This document shows, in pieces, positions 44,323 to 54,734 of a stretch of 64,000 nt of DNA (the stretch's first letter is position 1; each line of letters starts with the position of its first letter). The translations under genes were made by a program, and so were the position numbers. Below the pieces are notes generated by a model, which was given only the letters and a program-made list of their open reading frames with translations, did not search any database and was not told the origin of the DNA. The stretch lies in the NCBI RefSeq assembly GCF_002368115.1, contig NZ_AP018316.1:2484774-2548773 (forward strand), given 5' to 3'. This stretch comes from Dolichospermum compactum NIES-806 (GTDB lineage Bacteria > Cyanobacteriota > Cyanobacteriia > Cyanobacteriales > Nostocaceae).

Positions 44323-44347
44323 CTCATGTTTCTAAACATGAGTTTTT
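44323..44347 (+). terminator. Intrinsic terminator in the leader region of the PEP-synthase-like gene
   Basis: CTCATGTTT (44323-44331) and AAACATGAG (44334-44342) form a perfect 9-bp stem followed by TTTTT. It points toward the PEP-synthase-like gene, 58 bases upstream of its start, while no plus-strand gene precedes it. It may be an attenuator of that gene or the end of a small RNA. Confidence 0.55.
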
Positions 44348-44404
44348 ACTGTTCCCCGTTCCCCGTCTCCCGTTCCCTATTCCCTCTGAAATCTCATAAA
44401 TTGT

Positions 44405-46738
44405 GTGGATAAACTCTATTGGCTTGACCAAATTAAACTACAAGACCGCGCCAATGTTGGCGTTCAGGCGTTTTATTTAAGCAAAATTAAACAACAGGGC
44501 TATCCTGTTTTGCCGGGTTTTGTGGTAGAAGCGGATGTTTTACGGCAATTTCTAGAAACTCTCAACAGTTCAGAGTCGTTAATTGCTGATTTACCCTATT
44601 CTTCCCTACATTTAGATGTACATAATTGGCGACAACTACAACAGGTAGCCGGGCGCTTACGTCAGGAAATTATCTCAGCGACTGTGCCACCTCATTGGGT
44701 GAGGACAATTTTTCAAGCAGCCAGACAATGGCAAAGAAGTAGTTTAATTTTGCGTCCCAGTTTGGCAATATCAAATAACCAAGAAATGAAAAATGTATCT
44801 GGGTTATTAGAACCAGTATTTTGTCCTTGTGAAGAAGAGGAAATAGGTGAAGCTTTAAAGCTGCTTTGGAGTCAGTTATTCCGGGCGAGAAGTTTACTAT
44901 ATTGGCATAGTGCGGGGATTAGTTTGCCCAGCATTAATTTAGGGGTGTTGGTGCAACCAGTTGACAATGCGATCGCCTCTGGTGTTATAAATACTAAATC
45001 ATCGGGATGGGATATTGAAGCTACTTGGGGTTTAGGACTAGCAATTACCAACGGTGAAGTATTACCAGATGTTTATTACATAGAACCAAAAACTGGCGCA
45101 GTCATAGAACGACAATTGGGTAATAAAATGTTGGCTTACCGTCTTAATCATGGCAATGCTTTTACAGATGAACAACTGCAACCAACATTAGATACTGATT
45201 TTTTATTAGCTTATATTTTAGAAGAATCTCAACAGCAAGAATATGCTTTACCAGAAGAATTTTTGCAAGAATTAATTACTGTAGGCAATCAAATAGTTAG
45301 TGAATTAGGTGCAACTTTAACTATGAAATGGACAGTTGCCAAAGAATCTTTAGCTACTAAACTCTATATTACAGAAGTCACCGTTCCCCAACCTGTACAT
45401 AAGAGTGTGCAATTTATTCAAGGCGTTGGGGCAGCCAGAGGTAAAATTATTGCTAATGCCCATATTTTTAGTTCATCACAAAAAGCCATACCAATTCCTA
45501 AAGGCGTAATTCTCATCGCCCCAATGATTACTCCTGATTGTTTGCCCTTACTACAAGGCGTTGCGGGGATTATTACAGAACAAGGGGGATTAACTAGTCA
45601 TGGGGCGATTTTAGCCAGAGAGTTGGGTATTCCTGCGGTGGTGAGTGCCACTGGTGCAACAACTATTTTACAAGCAGGTGAAAAATTATTAATAGATGGT
45701 GATAAGGGAGAAGTATATCGGCTCACCGGAGATGAGGAAAATTTTCCTAGTGAGGAGATAGAAGGATTAATTAAAGAGGAAAAAATTGTCAGTTACCAGC
45801 CAATAAATTTACCCATAATTGCGACTAAGTTACTCATAAATCTGAGTCAAGAACGATTAATTAAACAAGTAAAAAGTTTACCTGTGGATGGGGTGGGATT
45901 ATTGCGTTCAGAATTAATGATGTTAAATATTCTGGAGAAAAAACATCCTCAAGAATGGTTGAATGCAGGAAAAAAAGCTGAACTATTAGAGTTATTATCT
46001 AAGCAAATTATGCAGTTTGCTCGTGCTTTTTCACCCAGACCGATTTTTTATCGGTCTTTAGATTGGCTACCTCATGATTTGCGATCCTTGAGTACAGATC
46101 CCCCATTATCAAAGTCATCAATTATCAGTGATAGGGGTATTTTCAGCTATATACAAAATCCGGCTGTTTTTGAATTAGAATTGCAAGCTTTAGCGATAGT
46201 TCAAGCATCTGGCTATAGAAATATTAATTTGCTATTACCTTTTGTCCGCAGTGTTGAAGAATTTGTATTTTGTCGTCATAAGGTTGAACAAGCTGGGTTA
46301 ACACAAATATCCCAGTTTCAATTATGGATGATGGCAGAAGTTCCTAGTGTATTATTTCTCTTACCTGAATATATTAAAGCTGGTGTGATGGGTATTTCCA
46401 TTGGCACAAATGATTTAACGCAATTATTGTTAGGAATAGATCGAGAACAGGCCAAACCCGGAATAGGTTTAAAATATCTTGATGGCAGTAATCCAGCGGT
46501 GATGGGTGCAATATCTCAATTAATTAAAATGTCTCAAGCTGGGGGTATTCCTTGTTCTATTTGTGGTCAAGCGCCGGTACTTTATCCAGAAATGATTGAT
46601 AAATTAATAGAATGGGGGATTAGTTCTATTTCTGTAGAACCGGAAGCAGTGGAAAGGACTTATCAAGCGATCGCACGTGCTGAACAAAGATTAATTTTAG
46701 CAGCAGCACGGCGACAACTTAACGACTCAAAAAATTAA
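44405..46738 (+). CDS. Phosphoenolpyruvate synthase-like protein (PpsA/PPDK family)
   Basis: A 777-residue protein with the order N-terminal ATP-grasp-like domain (residues 1-320, VLPGFVVEADVL, VLVQPVDNAIASGVINT), phosphohistidine swivel domain (APMITPDCLPLLQG, GGLTSHGAILARELGIPAVV with the catalytic His) and C-terminal PEP-binding barrel (YRSLDWLPHDLRSL, GISIGTNDLTQLLLGIDR, catalytic Cys in CSICGQAP). Catalytic features of the swivel and barrel are kept. The first domain is divergent, so ATP/pyruvate use is not certain. It starts with GTG. The stop overlaps by four bases with that of the convergent baeRF gene. Confidence 0.85.
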   Translation: MDKLYWLDQIKLQDRANVGVQAFYLSKIKQQGYPVLPGFVVEADVLRQFLETLNSSESLIADLPYSSLHLDVHNWRQLQQVAGRLRQEIISATVPPHWVRTIFQAARQWQRSSLILRPSLAISNNQEMKNVSGLLEPVFCPCEEEEIGEALKLLWSQLFRARSLLYWHSAGISLPSINLGVLVQPVDNAIASGVINTKSSGWDIEATWGLGLAITNGEVLPDVYYIEPKTGAVIERQLGNKMLAYRLNHGNAFTDEQLQPTLDTDFLLAYILEESQQQEYALPEEFLQELITVGNQIVSELGATLTMKWTVAKESLATKLYITEVTVPQPVHKSVQFIQGVGAARGKIIANAHIFSSSQKAIPIPKGVILIAPMITPDCLPLLQGVAGIITEQGGLTSHGAILARELGIPAVVSATGATTILQAGEKLLIDGDKGEVYRLTGDEENFPSEEIEGLIKEEKIVSYQPINLPIIATKLLINLSQERLIKQVKSLPVDGVGLLRSELMMLNILEKKHPQEWLNAGKKAELLELLSKQIMQFARAFSPRPIFYRSLDWLPHDLRSLSTDPPLSKSSIISDRGIFSYIQNPAVFELELQALAIVQASGYRNINLLLPFVRSVEEFVFCRHKVEQAGLTQISQFQLWMMAEVPSVLFLLPEYIKAGVMGISIGTNDLTQLLLGIDREQAKPGIGLKYLDGSNPAVMGAISQLIKMSQAGGIPCSICGQAPVLYPEMIDKLIEWGISSISVEPEAVERTYQAIARAEQRLILAAARRQLNDSKN

Positions 46739-47910
46739 TATCGGCAAATAGCCGCCACTTTGACTCCACGAGGCATTGCTTCTGGCTCTAGACTATATAC
46801 TCTACCACCATTTAACATGGTGTGAATCACGGCAAAATCTAACATATCTTCATCATCTGGTGCCGGTTCTGGATGTAACTCAACTGTAGCAGTTGGTAAA
46901 TCAAATTTACCCCATATATATTCTTTTTCAGGCACAAATAAAGTATCAACTCTTTGATAATATGCAGCCGGAACAATTGCTTTGATATCATTGGCAATTT
47001 TGTTACTTTCTTCCCCAGCTAGTTGCAGATAAACAGCCATTATATCTTCATATTCCTGTTGAAATAAAGGGGCAACAATTTCCCAAGCTGCCTGATTTAA
47101 TTCTGGAGTTTTGAGAAGTTCTACATTGCCAGTAATACCTGTTTCTACTAAATATTGATAAGTATTAGCCTGTCGGTAAATTGGTAATAAATACTCCACA
47201 CCCGCCAATATTAAAGGTGCTTTTTCACCTCGTAATTTTTCATGCAATGCACTATCAACAGCATAACAAAATTGTAAAATATCTTCTTCATGTTTCTCCC
47301 GATCTGGACTACCTTGTCCATGTACAGAACCAGGCTGTTGAGCGGCAGAAGTTGCACCTCTAGCTATACCAACTCTATGCTGTACACCTTTTTGAAATTC
47401 ATCTTCTAGAAGAGTTTCAGCCAAATTACGAGGCATATTTTCTACTTCTACCTCATGGACTTGGTAGCGCGTTCCTGAGTAAAACTGAACATTCTTTTGG
47501 CTTAAAGCCAAAATGTAGAATTGTCCATCATTATTAATCAAATTTAGCAAGGATTTAATGTGGAAATTTTTGCCCACAACCACTAATTTGGGAAAGGAAA
47601 TAGGTAAACAATAGTAACGAAATAGATTTGGGGAAATAAAAATTACTAATCCCTGATTTTGAATTTCCCAAAAATCAGTATTGTCTAATTCCATTGCTGG
47701 TTTGAGCAAATTTACAGTCTCAGCATGGCGTAACCCTATGTCATCTAAGCGATTTTCAGCTTCTCGAATTAAATTTTTAAACCGAATTGGATTTTGTCGC
47801 GTCTCTCCGCCTAGTTTTTCCATAGGTAAATATAGAGAAACGCATGGATACTGAGGATTTTGGACTAGATTTTTGAGTTCATCAAGAGAAAATATAGCCA
47901 TAGATTTCAT
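46735..47910 (-). CDS. Bacterial archaeo-eukaryotic release factor family protein (baeRF)
   Basis: A 391-residue protein resembling the bacterial eRF1-like families. An N-terminal domain has CVSLYLPMEK and NPIRFKNLIREAENRL. A central domain has ILALSQKNVQFYSGTRYQVHEVEV. A loop rich in Gln/Gly/Ser (ATSAAQQPGSVHGQGS) sits where eRF1 carries its GGQ, but only a GQG is present. A pelota-like C-terminal domain has LILAGVEYLLPIYRQ and FAVIHTMLNGGRVYSLE. The family is proposed to act in ribosome rescue; this member is unstudied. Its stop overlaps the stop of the PEP-synthase-like gene. Confidence 0.8.
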   Translation of the reverse strand: MKSMAIFSLDELKNLVQNPQYPCVSLYLPMEKLGGETRQNPIRFKNLIREAENRLDDIGLRHAETVNLLKPAMELDNTDFWEIQNQGLVIFISPNLFRYYCLPISFPKLVVVGKNFHIKSLLNLINNDGQFYILALSQKNVQFYSGTRYQVHEVEVENMPRNLAETLLEDEFQKGVQHRVGIARGATSAAQQPGSVHGQGSPDREKHEEDILQFCYAVDSALHEKLRGEKAPLILAGVEYLLPIYRQANTYQYLVETGITGNVELLKTPELNQAAWEIVAPLFQQEYEDIMAVYLQLAGEESNKIANDIKAIVPAAYYQRVDTLFVPEKEYIWGKFDLPTATVELHPEPAPDDEDMLDFAVIHTMLNGGRVYSLEPEAMPRGVKVAAICRY

Positions 47911-48305
47911 CCCCGTTGAGGATAATGATAGAATCTAGATTCAATTCAACTCCTGATGTGAGAATTGTGCATCTTTCTTGTGACAAAAAATTACCCGCTT
48001 TCTACTCCTTTTTATAGATATATAGGGCTTGCTGAATAAGTCTTCTAATGAAGGGAGGTGACCGGTGACAGTTTCAGCTATCTGTCATCCCCAAACTTGC
48101 AGATGGAAGAAAATGGGCGCAGATAAACGCAGATAAATTTGGACGTTATCAGAATTTTTAATTTCCCTTTCCCTAAAAAAAAGAGGTGTTGCTGAGTGAA
48201 AGTATGATTTTATTTCACGCAGAGACGCTCCAGGCACAGAGAGTAAGAGTTTGAGAGATGGAATTTTCACCTTTCATACCCCAATTCACCAACGCCAAAA
48301 AAGAA
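47911..48305. other. Intergenic region between the baeRF gene and aroK
   Basis: About 395 bases with no convincing gene. At 48027-48046 GGGCTTGCTGAATAAGTC resembles the outer end of several insertion sequences, and a GTGTTGCTGAGTGA variant follows near 48187. At 48117-48137 are two GCAGATAAA units, and at 48218-48240 the repeat CACGCAGAGACGC. It looks like decayed mobile-element or repeat debris. Confidence 0.45.
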
Positions 48306-48842
48306 TTATTGCTGTTTGAGAATACTGGGAATTGTGGCTAGGATGCGTGTGGCAATGTCTTCTGGTGTTTCGGTCGCGCTAATAATAAGATGTAAATCAG
48401 CTTGGGAGTACATGGGTTGACGTTGTTCCAAAAGCGATCGCAATTTACTTTCCATATCAGCATCTTGTAAAAGTGGTCTTGTATCATCTGCCGCCAATCG
48501 CTGTAAGATGATTTGTATTGGTGAATCTAACCAAATTATCAAACCATGATGGAGGTAACTCCAATTCTGTTGCTGCATGACAATACCCCCACCAGTAGCC
48601 ACAACCAATTTAGTATAGGCACAAACTTGAGCTAAGACATCACCTTCCAACTTACGAAACTCTGCTTCACCATTCTCGGCAAATATTTCGTTAATAGATT
48701 TACCTGCGGCTTTAACTATAACTTCGTCTGTATCTACAAATCTATAACCAATTTCCTCTGCTATTAATTTTCCCACCGTTGTTTTACCAACTCCCATCAT
48801 CCCAATTAAGTAGAGGTTAACTCCTTTTAAGATATCAATCAC
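48306..48842 (-). CDS. aroK: Shikimate kinase
   Basis: A 178-residue P-loop kinase phosphorylating shikimate in aromatic amino acid synthesis. The Walker A motif is GMMGVGKTTVGK (residues 14-25), followed by RFVDTDEVI with the shikimate-binding Asp, a GEAEFRKLE lid-side motif, VVATGGGIVMQ and the DDTRPLL lid Arg. The length is standard. It is on the minus strand with a MITE-like element and a LapA-like gene upstream. It shares a pathway with the DAHP synthase and tyrA elsewhere in the window. Confidence 0.96.
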   Translation of the reverse strand: MIDILKGVNLYLIGMMGVGKTTVGKLIAEEIGYRFVDTDEVIVKAAGKSINEIFAENGEAEFRKLEGDVLAQVCAYTKLVVATGGGIVMQQQNWSYLHHGLIIWLDSPIQIILQRLAADDTRPLLQDADMESKLRSLLEQRQPMYSQADLHLIISATETPEDIATRILATIPSILKQQ

Positions 48843-48896
48843 AATTATTTTTCTCCTGTCAAATTATTATTTATTATTTAAGCTTAAATTAGCTAT

Positions 48897-49016
48897 GACT
48901 TAGGCAAGTTTCACACTAAAAATCTTTTGTAGGGTGCGTCAGATATAAATAATCTGTTTATTTGCAGGATCTATGCCCTCTGACGCACCTTCCCAATGTG
49001 CCGGTTGCGTAAGTTC
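48897..49016. repeat. MITE-like hairpin element, copy 2
   Basis: About 120 bp with outer arms GACTTAGGCAA and TTGCGTAAGTTC and inner arms GTAGGGTGCGTCAGA and TCTGACGCACCTTC. The layout and most of the sequence match the copy at 15343-15463. Here it fills the space between aroK and the LapA-like gene. Confidence 0.75.
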
Positions 49017-49018
49017 TG

Positions 49019-49654
49019 TTAGCGTTTTTGTGGTTTATTTTCTTCATCATCTTCAAAATCATCATCTTCAAAAAAATCCCAGTCATCATCATCCGTTACC
49101 TGATTTTTCCCTGATTCTTGATAAGGAGGAATAATCACCCGATAATCAGCATCATAAACTGATTCAGTTTTACCTACAGCAGTATTTTTCGGTGATTGAG
49201 AACTATAGGAATAAACAGAACTAGGACGGGAATTAGAACTTTGTGGACTAGCAGAAGTTTTTTGTTCTGGTGGTGAATCTTCTCCATCATCCCAATCATC
49301 TTGATTCCGATTTGTGTCCCAATCGTCAAATTCATCATCAGCTTGACTAACTGGGGGTGACGGACTTGTAGGAGGAGGTGTATTTTGTCTGACACGGGGT
49401 GAAGTCGGAATTGATTTGGGGATAGGTTGTTGTGCTTGTAAATTTAAATCAGTTGCAACTTTTAATAATTTAGTAATTATTAAAGATGTTAAAATACCAG
49501 CAGTTATGCTCAATAAAATCCACAATGCTAATGGTAATGCCTGACTTCGCATTCCCAAAAATACTAGTGGAAGTGAGGGCGACAAATTTTGGACTAATAT
49601 TATTATTAGTCCTAGCATTGCTGTCACCAAGATAATTAAGCGAATTGCAGCCAT
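49019..49654 (-). CDS. LapA-domain (DUF1049-like) membrane protein with acidic tail
   Basis: A 211-residue protein. Two N-terminal transmembrane helices (LIILVTAMLGLIIILVQ and ALPLALWILLSITAGILTSLIITKLL) with the intervening PLVFLGMRSQAL form the LapA/DUF1049 fold. From residue 75 on it is Pro/Ser-rich and then highly acidic (WDTNRNQDDWDDGEDSPPEQ, DDDDWDFFEDDDFEDDEE). LapA acts in lipopolysaccharide assembly in enterobacteria; the cyanobacterial proteins have no assigned role. Its stop is 2 bases from the MITE-like element. Confidence 0.8.
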   Translation of the reverse strand: MAAIRLIILVTAMLGLIIILVQNLSPSLPLVFLGMRSQALPLALWILLSITAGILTSLIITKLLKVATDLNLQAQQPIPKSIPTSPRVRQNTPPPTSPSPPVSQADDEFDDWDTNRNQDDWDDGEDSPPEQKTSASPQSSNSRPSSVYSYSSQSPKNTAVGKTESVYDADYRVIIPPYQESGKNQVTDDDDWDFFEDDDFEDDEENKPQKR

Positions 49655-50017
49655 AACGAATTTAAAATTACAGCAAAATTTGAGAATACACCAGGGAAAA
49701 ACAGATGAAAATAGCTATTGCCACATACGAGTTAAGTAGGTTGGCGTTAAAAATTGTCGTTGGGGCAAGAGAACAGGGAACTCTTAACTGGGAACAGGAA
49801 GAGAGTTTTGGGCGATTTTACTTTTCTTCACATACCTTTAAATTTTTCGGTTCATCTACTTAAATAGAATTAAAAATTAAAAATTTAGTGATTCCGTTTT
49901 TAATTTTTAATTGTCAATTTTTAATTGCTATATAGCGGTATGCACTTGAATGAGATACAGAATCTACAGTAAAAGCCATACGGTAAGAGATTCTTACCTC
50001 CTGACTCCTGACTCCTG
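49655..50017. other. Intergenic region upstream of the LapA-like gene
   Basis: About 360 bases without a gene. Near 49731-49763 is GTAGGTTGGCGTTAAAAATT followed by GTCGTTGG, which recurs in similar form at about 29442-29470. A GGGAACA heptamer piece follows at 49771-49800, and CTCCTGACTCCTGACTC at 49999-50015. Confidence 0.5.
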
Positions 50018-50638
50018 CTATAAATGACCTTGCCAACGCTGAATTGGTATACAGTCAATATCTAGTTGATCTAGGGCGCGAGCAACAACAAAATCAACTA
50101 GATCCTCAATGGTTTGAGGGTTGTGATACCAAGCAGGAATAGCGGGGACAATCCTCACGCCTGTTTCCGCTAAGGTCGTTAAGTTTCGCAGGTGAATTAA
50201 GCTGAAAGGGGTTTCTCTGGGGACAATTACCAGTTTACGTCCTTCTTTAATTTGGACATCTGCGGCTCGTTCTAGTAAATCCGAACTGAGTCCCCCAGCC
50301 AGTTTGGCAACTGTACTCATACTACAAGGCATAATGATCATCCCTAAAGTTCGGAAAGAACCACTGGCAATACCAGCACCAACATCACTCCAAGGATGAC
50401 AACGGAGTTTACCTTGTTCGGGAACTCCGGCTTGTTGTCGCCAAAATTGCTCTTGTTTATCTGGTTCTGCTGGCATTCGGATTTCCTGTTCTGCTTGCCA
50501 AACCATGTAAGTTGATTTAGAGGCTACCAGTTCAATCTGATATTCTGCTGCTAAGAGAAATTTAAGGGCGCGAACAGCGTAAATCAGACCGGATGCACCT
50601 GTTATGCCCAGGATTAAAGGTTTTGTGTTATTGGTCAT
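50018..50638 (-). CDS. ubiX: Flavin prenyltransferase UbiX
   Basis: A 206-residue flavoprotein that makes prenylated FMN, the cofactor of UbiD-type decarboxylases. The N-terminal GITGASGLIYAVRALKFL is the FMN-binding start. Also present are the ASGSFRTLGMIIMPCSMSTVAKLAGG segment, KLVIVPRETPFSLIHLRNLTTLAETG and PAIPAWYHNPQTIEDLVDFVVARALDQL. The length is normal. The gene is minus strand, downstream of the RNase R-like gene, with a heptamer repeat array in between. Confidence 0.96.
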   Translation of the reverse strand: MTNNTKPLILGITGASGLIYAVRALKFLLAAEYQIELVASKSTYMVWQAEQEIRMPAEPDKQEQFWRQQAGVPEQGKLRCHPWSDVGAGIASGSFRTLGMIIMPCSMSTVAKLAGGLSSDLLERAADVQIKEGRKLVIVPRETPFSLIHLRNLTTLAETGVRIVPAIPAWYHNPQTIEDLVDFVVARALDQLDIDCIPIQRWQGHL

Positions 50639-50640
50639 TA

Positions 50641-50708
50641 GTTAGTGGTCAGTGGTCAGTGGTCAGTGGTCAGTGGTCAGTGGTCAGTGGTCAGTAGTTA
50701 GTAGTTAG
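50641..50708. repeat. GTCAGTG heptamer tandem repeat
   Basis: Seven or more copies of GGTCAGT between the ubiX start and the RNase R-like gene stop. It sits where a ubiX leader would be transcribed. Confidence 0.9.
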
Positions 50709-50753
50709 TATTTAAGAGCAATGGACAACTGACAACTGACAAAGAACAACTGA

Positions 50754-53102
50754 CTATTCCTCATCATAGGGTTCTTGATCAAAAGAGTCGGTTTTATTGG
50801 GTGAATAAATGTCTCCTGTATCTTCATTGTTAATATTTGCGCCCATACTTTTGGGTAAACCATCAGCGCCAACGGTGACAAGATCAATTTGTTGACGGTA
50901 GTAATCAACACTTTTGACTTGTACCATACAGCTATCGCCTAATCGGTAGGAAGCTCGATTTTTCCGCCCAAATAAAGCTTGTTGTCTGGCTCGATATTCG
51001 TACCAATCGTCTTTGAGGGAACTGACGTGAACCAGTCCTTCTACACGTAAGGTATTAGCGAGATTGGTTTCTGTGGGCGATTCTACTGGGACTTCAATTT
51101 CAACAAAGAAACCGTAGGATTGAACTCCGGTAATTACGCCAGGAAAGACTTCGCCAATGCGTTGTTTCATTAAGGAAGCTTTTTGGAGTCCGGCTAAATC
51201 GGCTTCAGCCTCTTGGACTTCTTTTTCCCGGTCATTAATTTGCACAATGACTCTGGTTAAGTCACTTTGGATTTCTTGGTGGAGTTCTGGGGGAAGAACG
51301 TTCCAATTAATTTCTTCGTGACAATTGGAATGGCGCAGGTTAATCCGATCTTTGACGCGGGTATTCCGGCGATCGCGCCCATGTTCTATTAAGTTATGAT
51401 ATACCCGTTGTAAGAGAATGTCTGGATAACGACGTAAGGGGGCGGTGATGTGGACATATTGGGATAAAGCCAGTCCAAAATGAGAACCTTTGGTGGTGCT
51501 GTAGACGGAAGGCTTGAGGGTGTCTTGTAATAAATAGGTGAGAACTTGTTCCGATGGGGAATCGGCAAAAGCGCCGGTCAAGTGTTGATAATCTAGGGGT
51601 TGGATTTCCAATTCTGGATCTAGTCCCAATTCCACACCTAAATTAACAGCTAGTTTGAGCATTTCCTGAACATCTTCGGGATCAGGTGTGCCTTGAACTC
51701 GCCATAAACTAGGAATCCCCAAGGCGCTGAGGTGATCAGCCATGAGTTGATTCACTAATATTACCAACTCGGTGATGAGCGATCGCCCAGGTAAGTCATT
51801 CAAGACGACAGATCCCATTGATCCCTCATCATAATAGGGGTTATGACTAGGTGGGAGATTCAACTGTAAACTACCGCGCTGTAGACGTACCTGTTTAATA
51901 GCATTAGCTAAAGTCTGCAAATCTGGCAATTTCTCCTGGACTGCGGCTGCCACTTTGGTGCTTTCACCAGCGAGAATGCTTTCTGTCTCCCCTTGACTAA
52001 CGGCTACATCTACATTAATCACACTAGGTTGAATTTCCCACTCCTCCACTTCTCCTGATTGAGGGTTAATGGTGATGATCAAGGAAAGAGCCAAGCGATC
52101 GCTTCCAGGCACTAAAGAACACCGTTCTGTTACCGATGCTGGTAACATCGGCAATAACAATTCTCCCAGATAAACTGACTTACCACGTTTGAGCGCTTCC
52201 CTGTCCAAAGCTTCATCCGCTTGAATATAGTGGGAAACATCCGTAATATGAAAAATTAATCGCCAATTGTCAGCACTAATTTTTTCCACACTAAAGGCAT
52301 TTTCCACCACAGACTCATCACCGTTGACACTCTTAATCGTGAAGGTAAAAACATCACGTAAATCTAGACGATTTTTCAGGTCAGCCTTCAGGAGTCTCTT
52401 GGGTAACTTCGCCGCCGCATCGAGGATAGAATCGGGAAAAGTTCGGGATAAATCATGTTTACAAGTGACCAAATCTATATCTGCTGCAGCTTCAGCATCA
52501 CTACCCAGAATTTGCACCACTCGACCCAAGGGGGGATATTGTGCCAACGGATAGCGGAGGATTTCTACATGAGCCAAATGGTCAATAGCTTCTTCCAACT
52601 TCATGTTGTTGAGTTGTAGTTTCAGTTCAAACAGCAATCTGTCATCCAAAGGAACAGCCCGAAACCCTTCCTCCACCTGCTTAATTCTGGCGAGTAAAGT
52701 ATGATTAGACCGCTCCATAATCAACTTCACCTCACCTTCAGGCGATCGCCGCCGGCTACCTTCCTTGAGGACTCTCACTAAAACGCGATCGCCATTCCAG
52801 GCATTACTCAAATGACTTTCGCGGATGTAAATATCCTCCGAGCCTTCGCTATCTTGAATCGCAAAACAAAAGCCCTTACTAGAGCAACGTAGTTTCGCCT
52901 CAATCAAGCCCTCTTCCGTAACGCGGCGATATTTCCCTCGTTCCTTCACCAAAAGCCCAATTTTTTCCAACACATCCAAAGTAATTTGGAGTTTTTCTAG
53001 ACTTTCTTCATCCTCACAACCCAATTTCTTTTCTAGGACTTTACGAGCCACCAATTTATCATCTGTAAAATTGGCAAGAAGTGTAGCGATTGAAAATTCC
53101 AT
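50754..53102 (-). CDS. rnr: RNase II/RNase R family 3'-5' exoribonuclease
   Basis: A 782-residue hydrolytic exoribonuclease. An N-terminal cold-shock region (RRVTEEGLIEAKLRCSSKGFCF) is followed by the RNB catalytic domain with DLRDVFTFTIKS, DNWRLIFHITDVSHYIQADEALDREALKRG (acidic metal ligands), the conserved YLGELLLPMLPASVTERCSLVPGSDRLALS and FADSPSEQVLTYLLQD. A C-terminal S1 domain (GVITGVQSYGFFVEIEVPVE) completes the order. Cyanobacteria generally have one such enzyme, which substitutes for the RNase R/RNase II pair. The ATG at 53102 is standard. Confidence 0.92.
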   Translation of the reverse strand: MEFSIATLLANFTDDKLVARKVLEKKLGCEDEESLEKLQITLDVLEKIGLLVKERGKYRRVTEEGLIEAKLRCSSKGFCFAIQDSEGSEDIYIRESHLSNAWNGDRVLVRVLKEGSRRRSPEGEVKLIMERSNHTLLARIKQVEEGFRAVPLDDRLLFELKLQLNNMKLEEAIDHLAHVEILRYPLAQYPPLGRVVQILGSDAEAAADIDLVTCKHDLSRTFPDSILDAAAKLPKRLLKADLKNRLDLRDVFTFTIKSVNGDESVVENAFSVEKISADNWRLIFHITDVSHYIQADEALDREALKRGKSVYLGELLLPMLPASVTERCSLVPGSDRLALSLIITINPQSGEVEEWEIQPSVINVDVAVSQGETESILAGESTKVAAAVQEKLPDLQTLANAIKQVRLQRGSLQLNLPPSHNPYYDEGSMGSVVLNDLPGRSLITELVILVNQLMADHLSALGIPSLWRVQGTPDPEDVQEMLKLAVNLGVELGLDPELEIQPLDYQHLTGAFADSPSEQVLTYLLQDTLKPSVYSTTKGSHFGLALSQYVHITAPLRRYPDILLQRVYHNLIEHGRDRRNTRVKDRINLRHSNCHEEINWNVLPPELHQEIQSDLTRVIVQINDREKEVQEAEADLAGLQKASLMKQRIGEVFPGVITGVQSYGFFVEIEVPVESPTETNLANTLRVEGLVHVSSLKDDWYEYRARQQALFGRKNRASYRLGDSCMVQVKSVDYYRQQIDLVTVGADGLPKSMGANINNEDTGDIYSPNKTDSFDQEPYDEE

Positions 53103-53749
53103 GCAGTGAACCGACCTTTGGTCAAAATATCATTTGATCTAAACAATCTTAACCATGCACTCCTGATACTCAATAATTAAACACTCAGTAATTAGATAAT
53201 GGATAAGCGAGAGACTTGATTTGGAGAACTCTCTATACCACCCACAAGCTATAAACTGGCTTAACCACAGGTGTTCGATAGTTTAGATATAAGGTAATCT
53301 CACGCCATCAGCATCTGATAACATAGCGTAGCGTTAGCCATTTCTTCACCAGCAGAAACCGCTGAAAAACCCAATTCCCCCTTATGTAGAATCGGTAACA
53401 ATCAGGTAAGCAGTAAAACACAGGCAACGAGGGCAAACCTTATCTTTATCATTGTAGATTTAGAGCGCACTTCTTTAAAAATACTTCTAGATATCTAATT
53501 GGGTAATTAGTATAGCATTTAAAGATAGACAACAATTTGTGCTGAACAACTGCTAGTATCAGAACATATTTAAAATCGTGAGTGCTTAGTTCTCAGTAAA
53601 ACTTTATATTGAAATATATGGTTTTGTCTAGGGGATTGGTAATTGGTAATTGGTAATTGGTAATTGGTAATGGAGAAAAATTATTGACTCATTCCCTGTT
53701 CCCTGTTCCCTAATTAAGAACTGACTTTATTAGGAAAATTTAGATCAAA
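53103..53749. other. Intergenic region between divergent genes
   Basis: About 650 bases with no open frame of coding character. AT-rich, promoter-like DNA adjoins the RNase gene. TTGGTAA heptamers lie at 53635-53672 and TTCCCTG units at 53692-53712, just before the plus-strand gene at 53750. Confidence 0.6.
53635..53712. repeat. TTGGTAA heptamer repeats and TTCCCTG unit
   Basis: Five copies of TTGGTAA at 53635-53672, then ATTCCCTGTTCCCTGTTCCC at 53692-53712. Confidence 0.9.
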
Positions 53750-54731
<982 letters not shown>

Positions 54732-54734
54732 TAA

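Larger units (their letters stand above)
44017..44404. other. Intergenic region upstream of the PEP-synthase-like gene
   Basis: About 390 bases without a gene. It holds a GGGAACA heptamer array at 44184-44212, two copies of TTTAAATCTCA (about 44247 and 44316) and a terminator-like hairpin at 44323-44347. No open frame with coding character was seen, only short spurious frames. Confidence 0.6.

Noticed and set aside
48027..48240. A complete insertion sequence between the baeRF gene and aroK
   Set aside because: Only one end-like motif and short repeat pieces are present, with no transposase codons, partner end or duplication.
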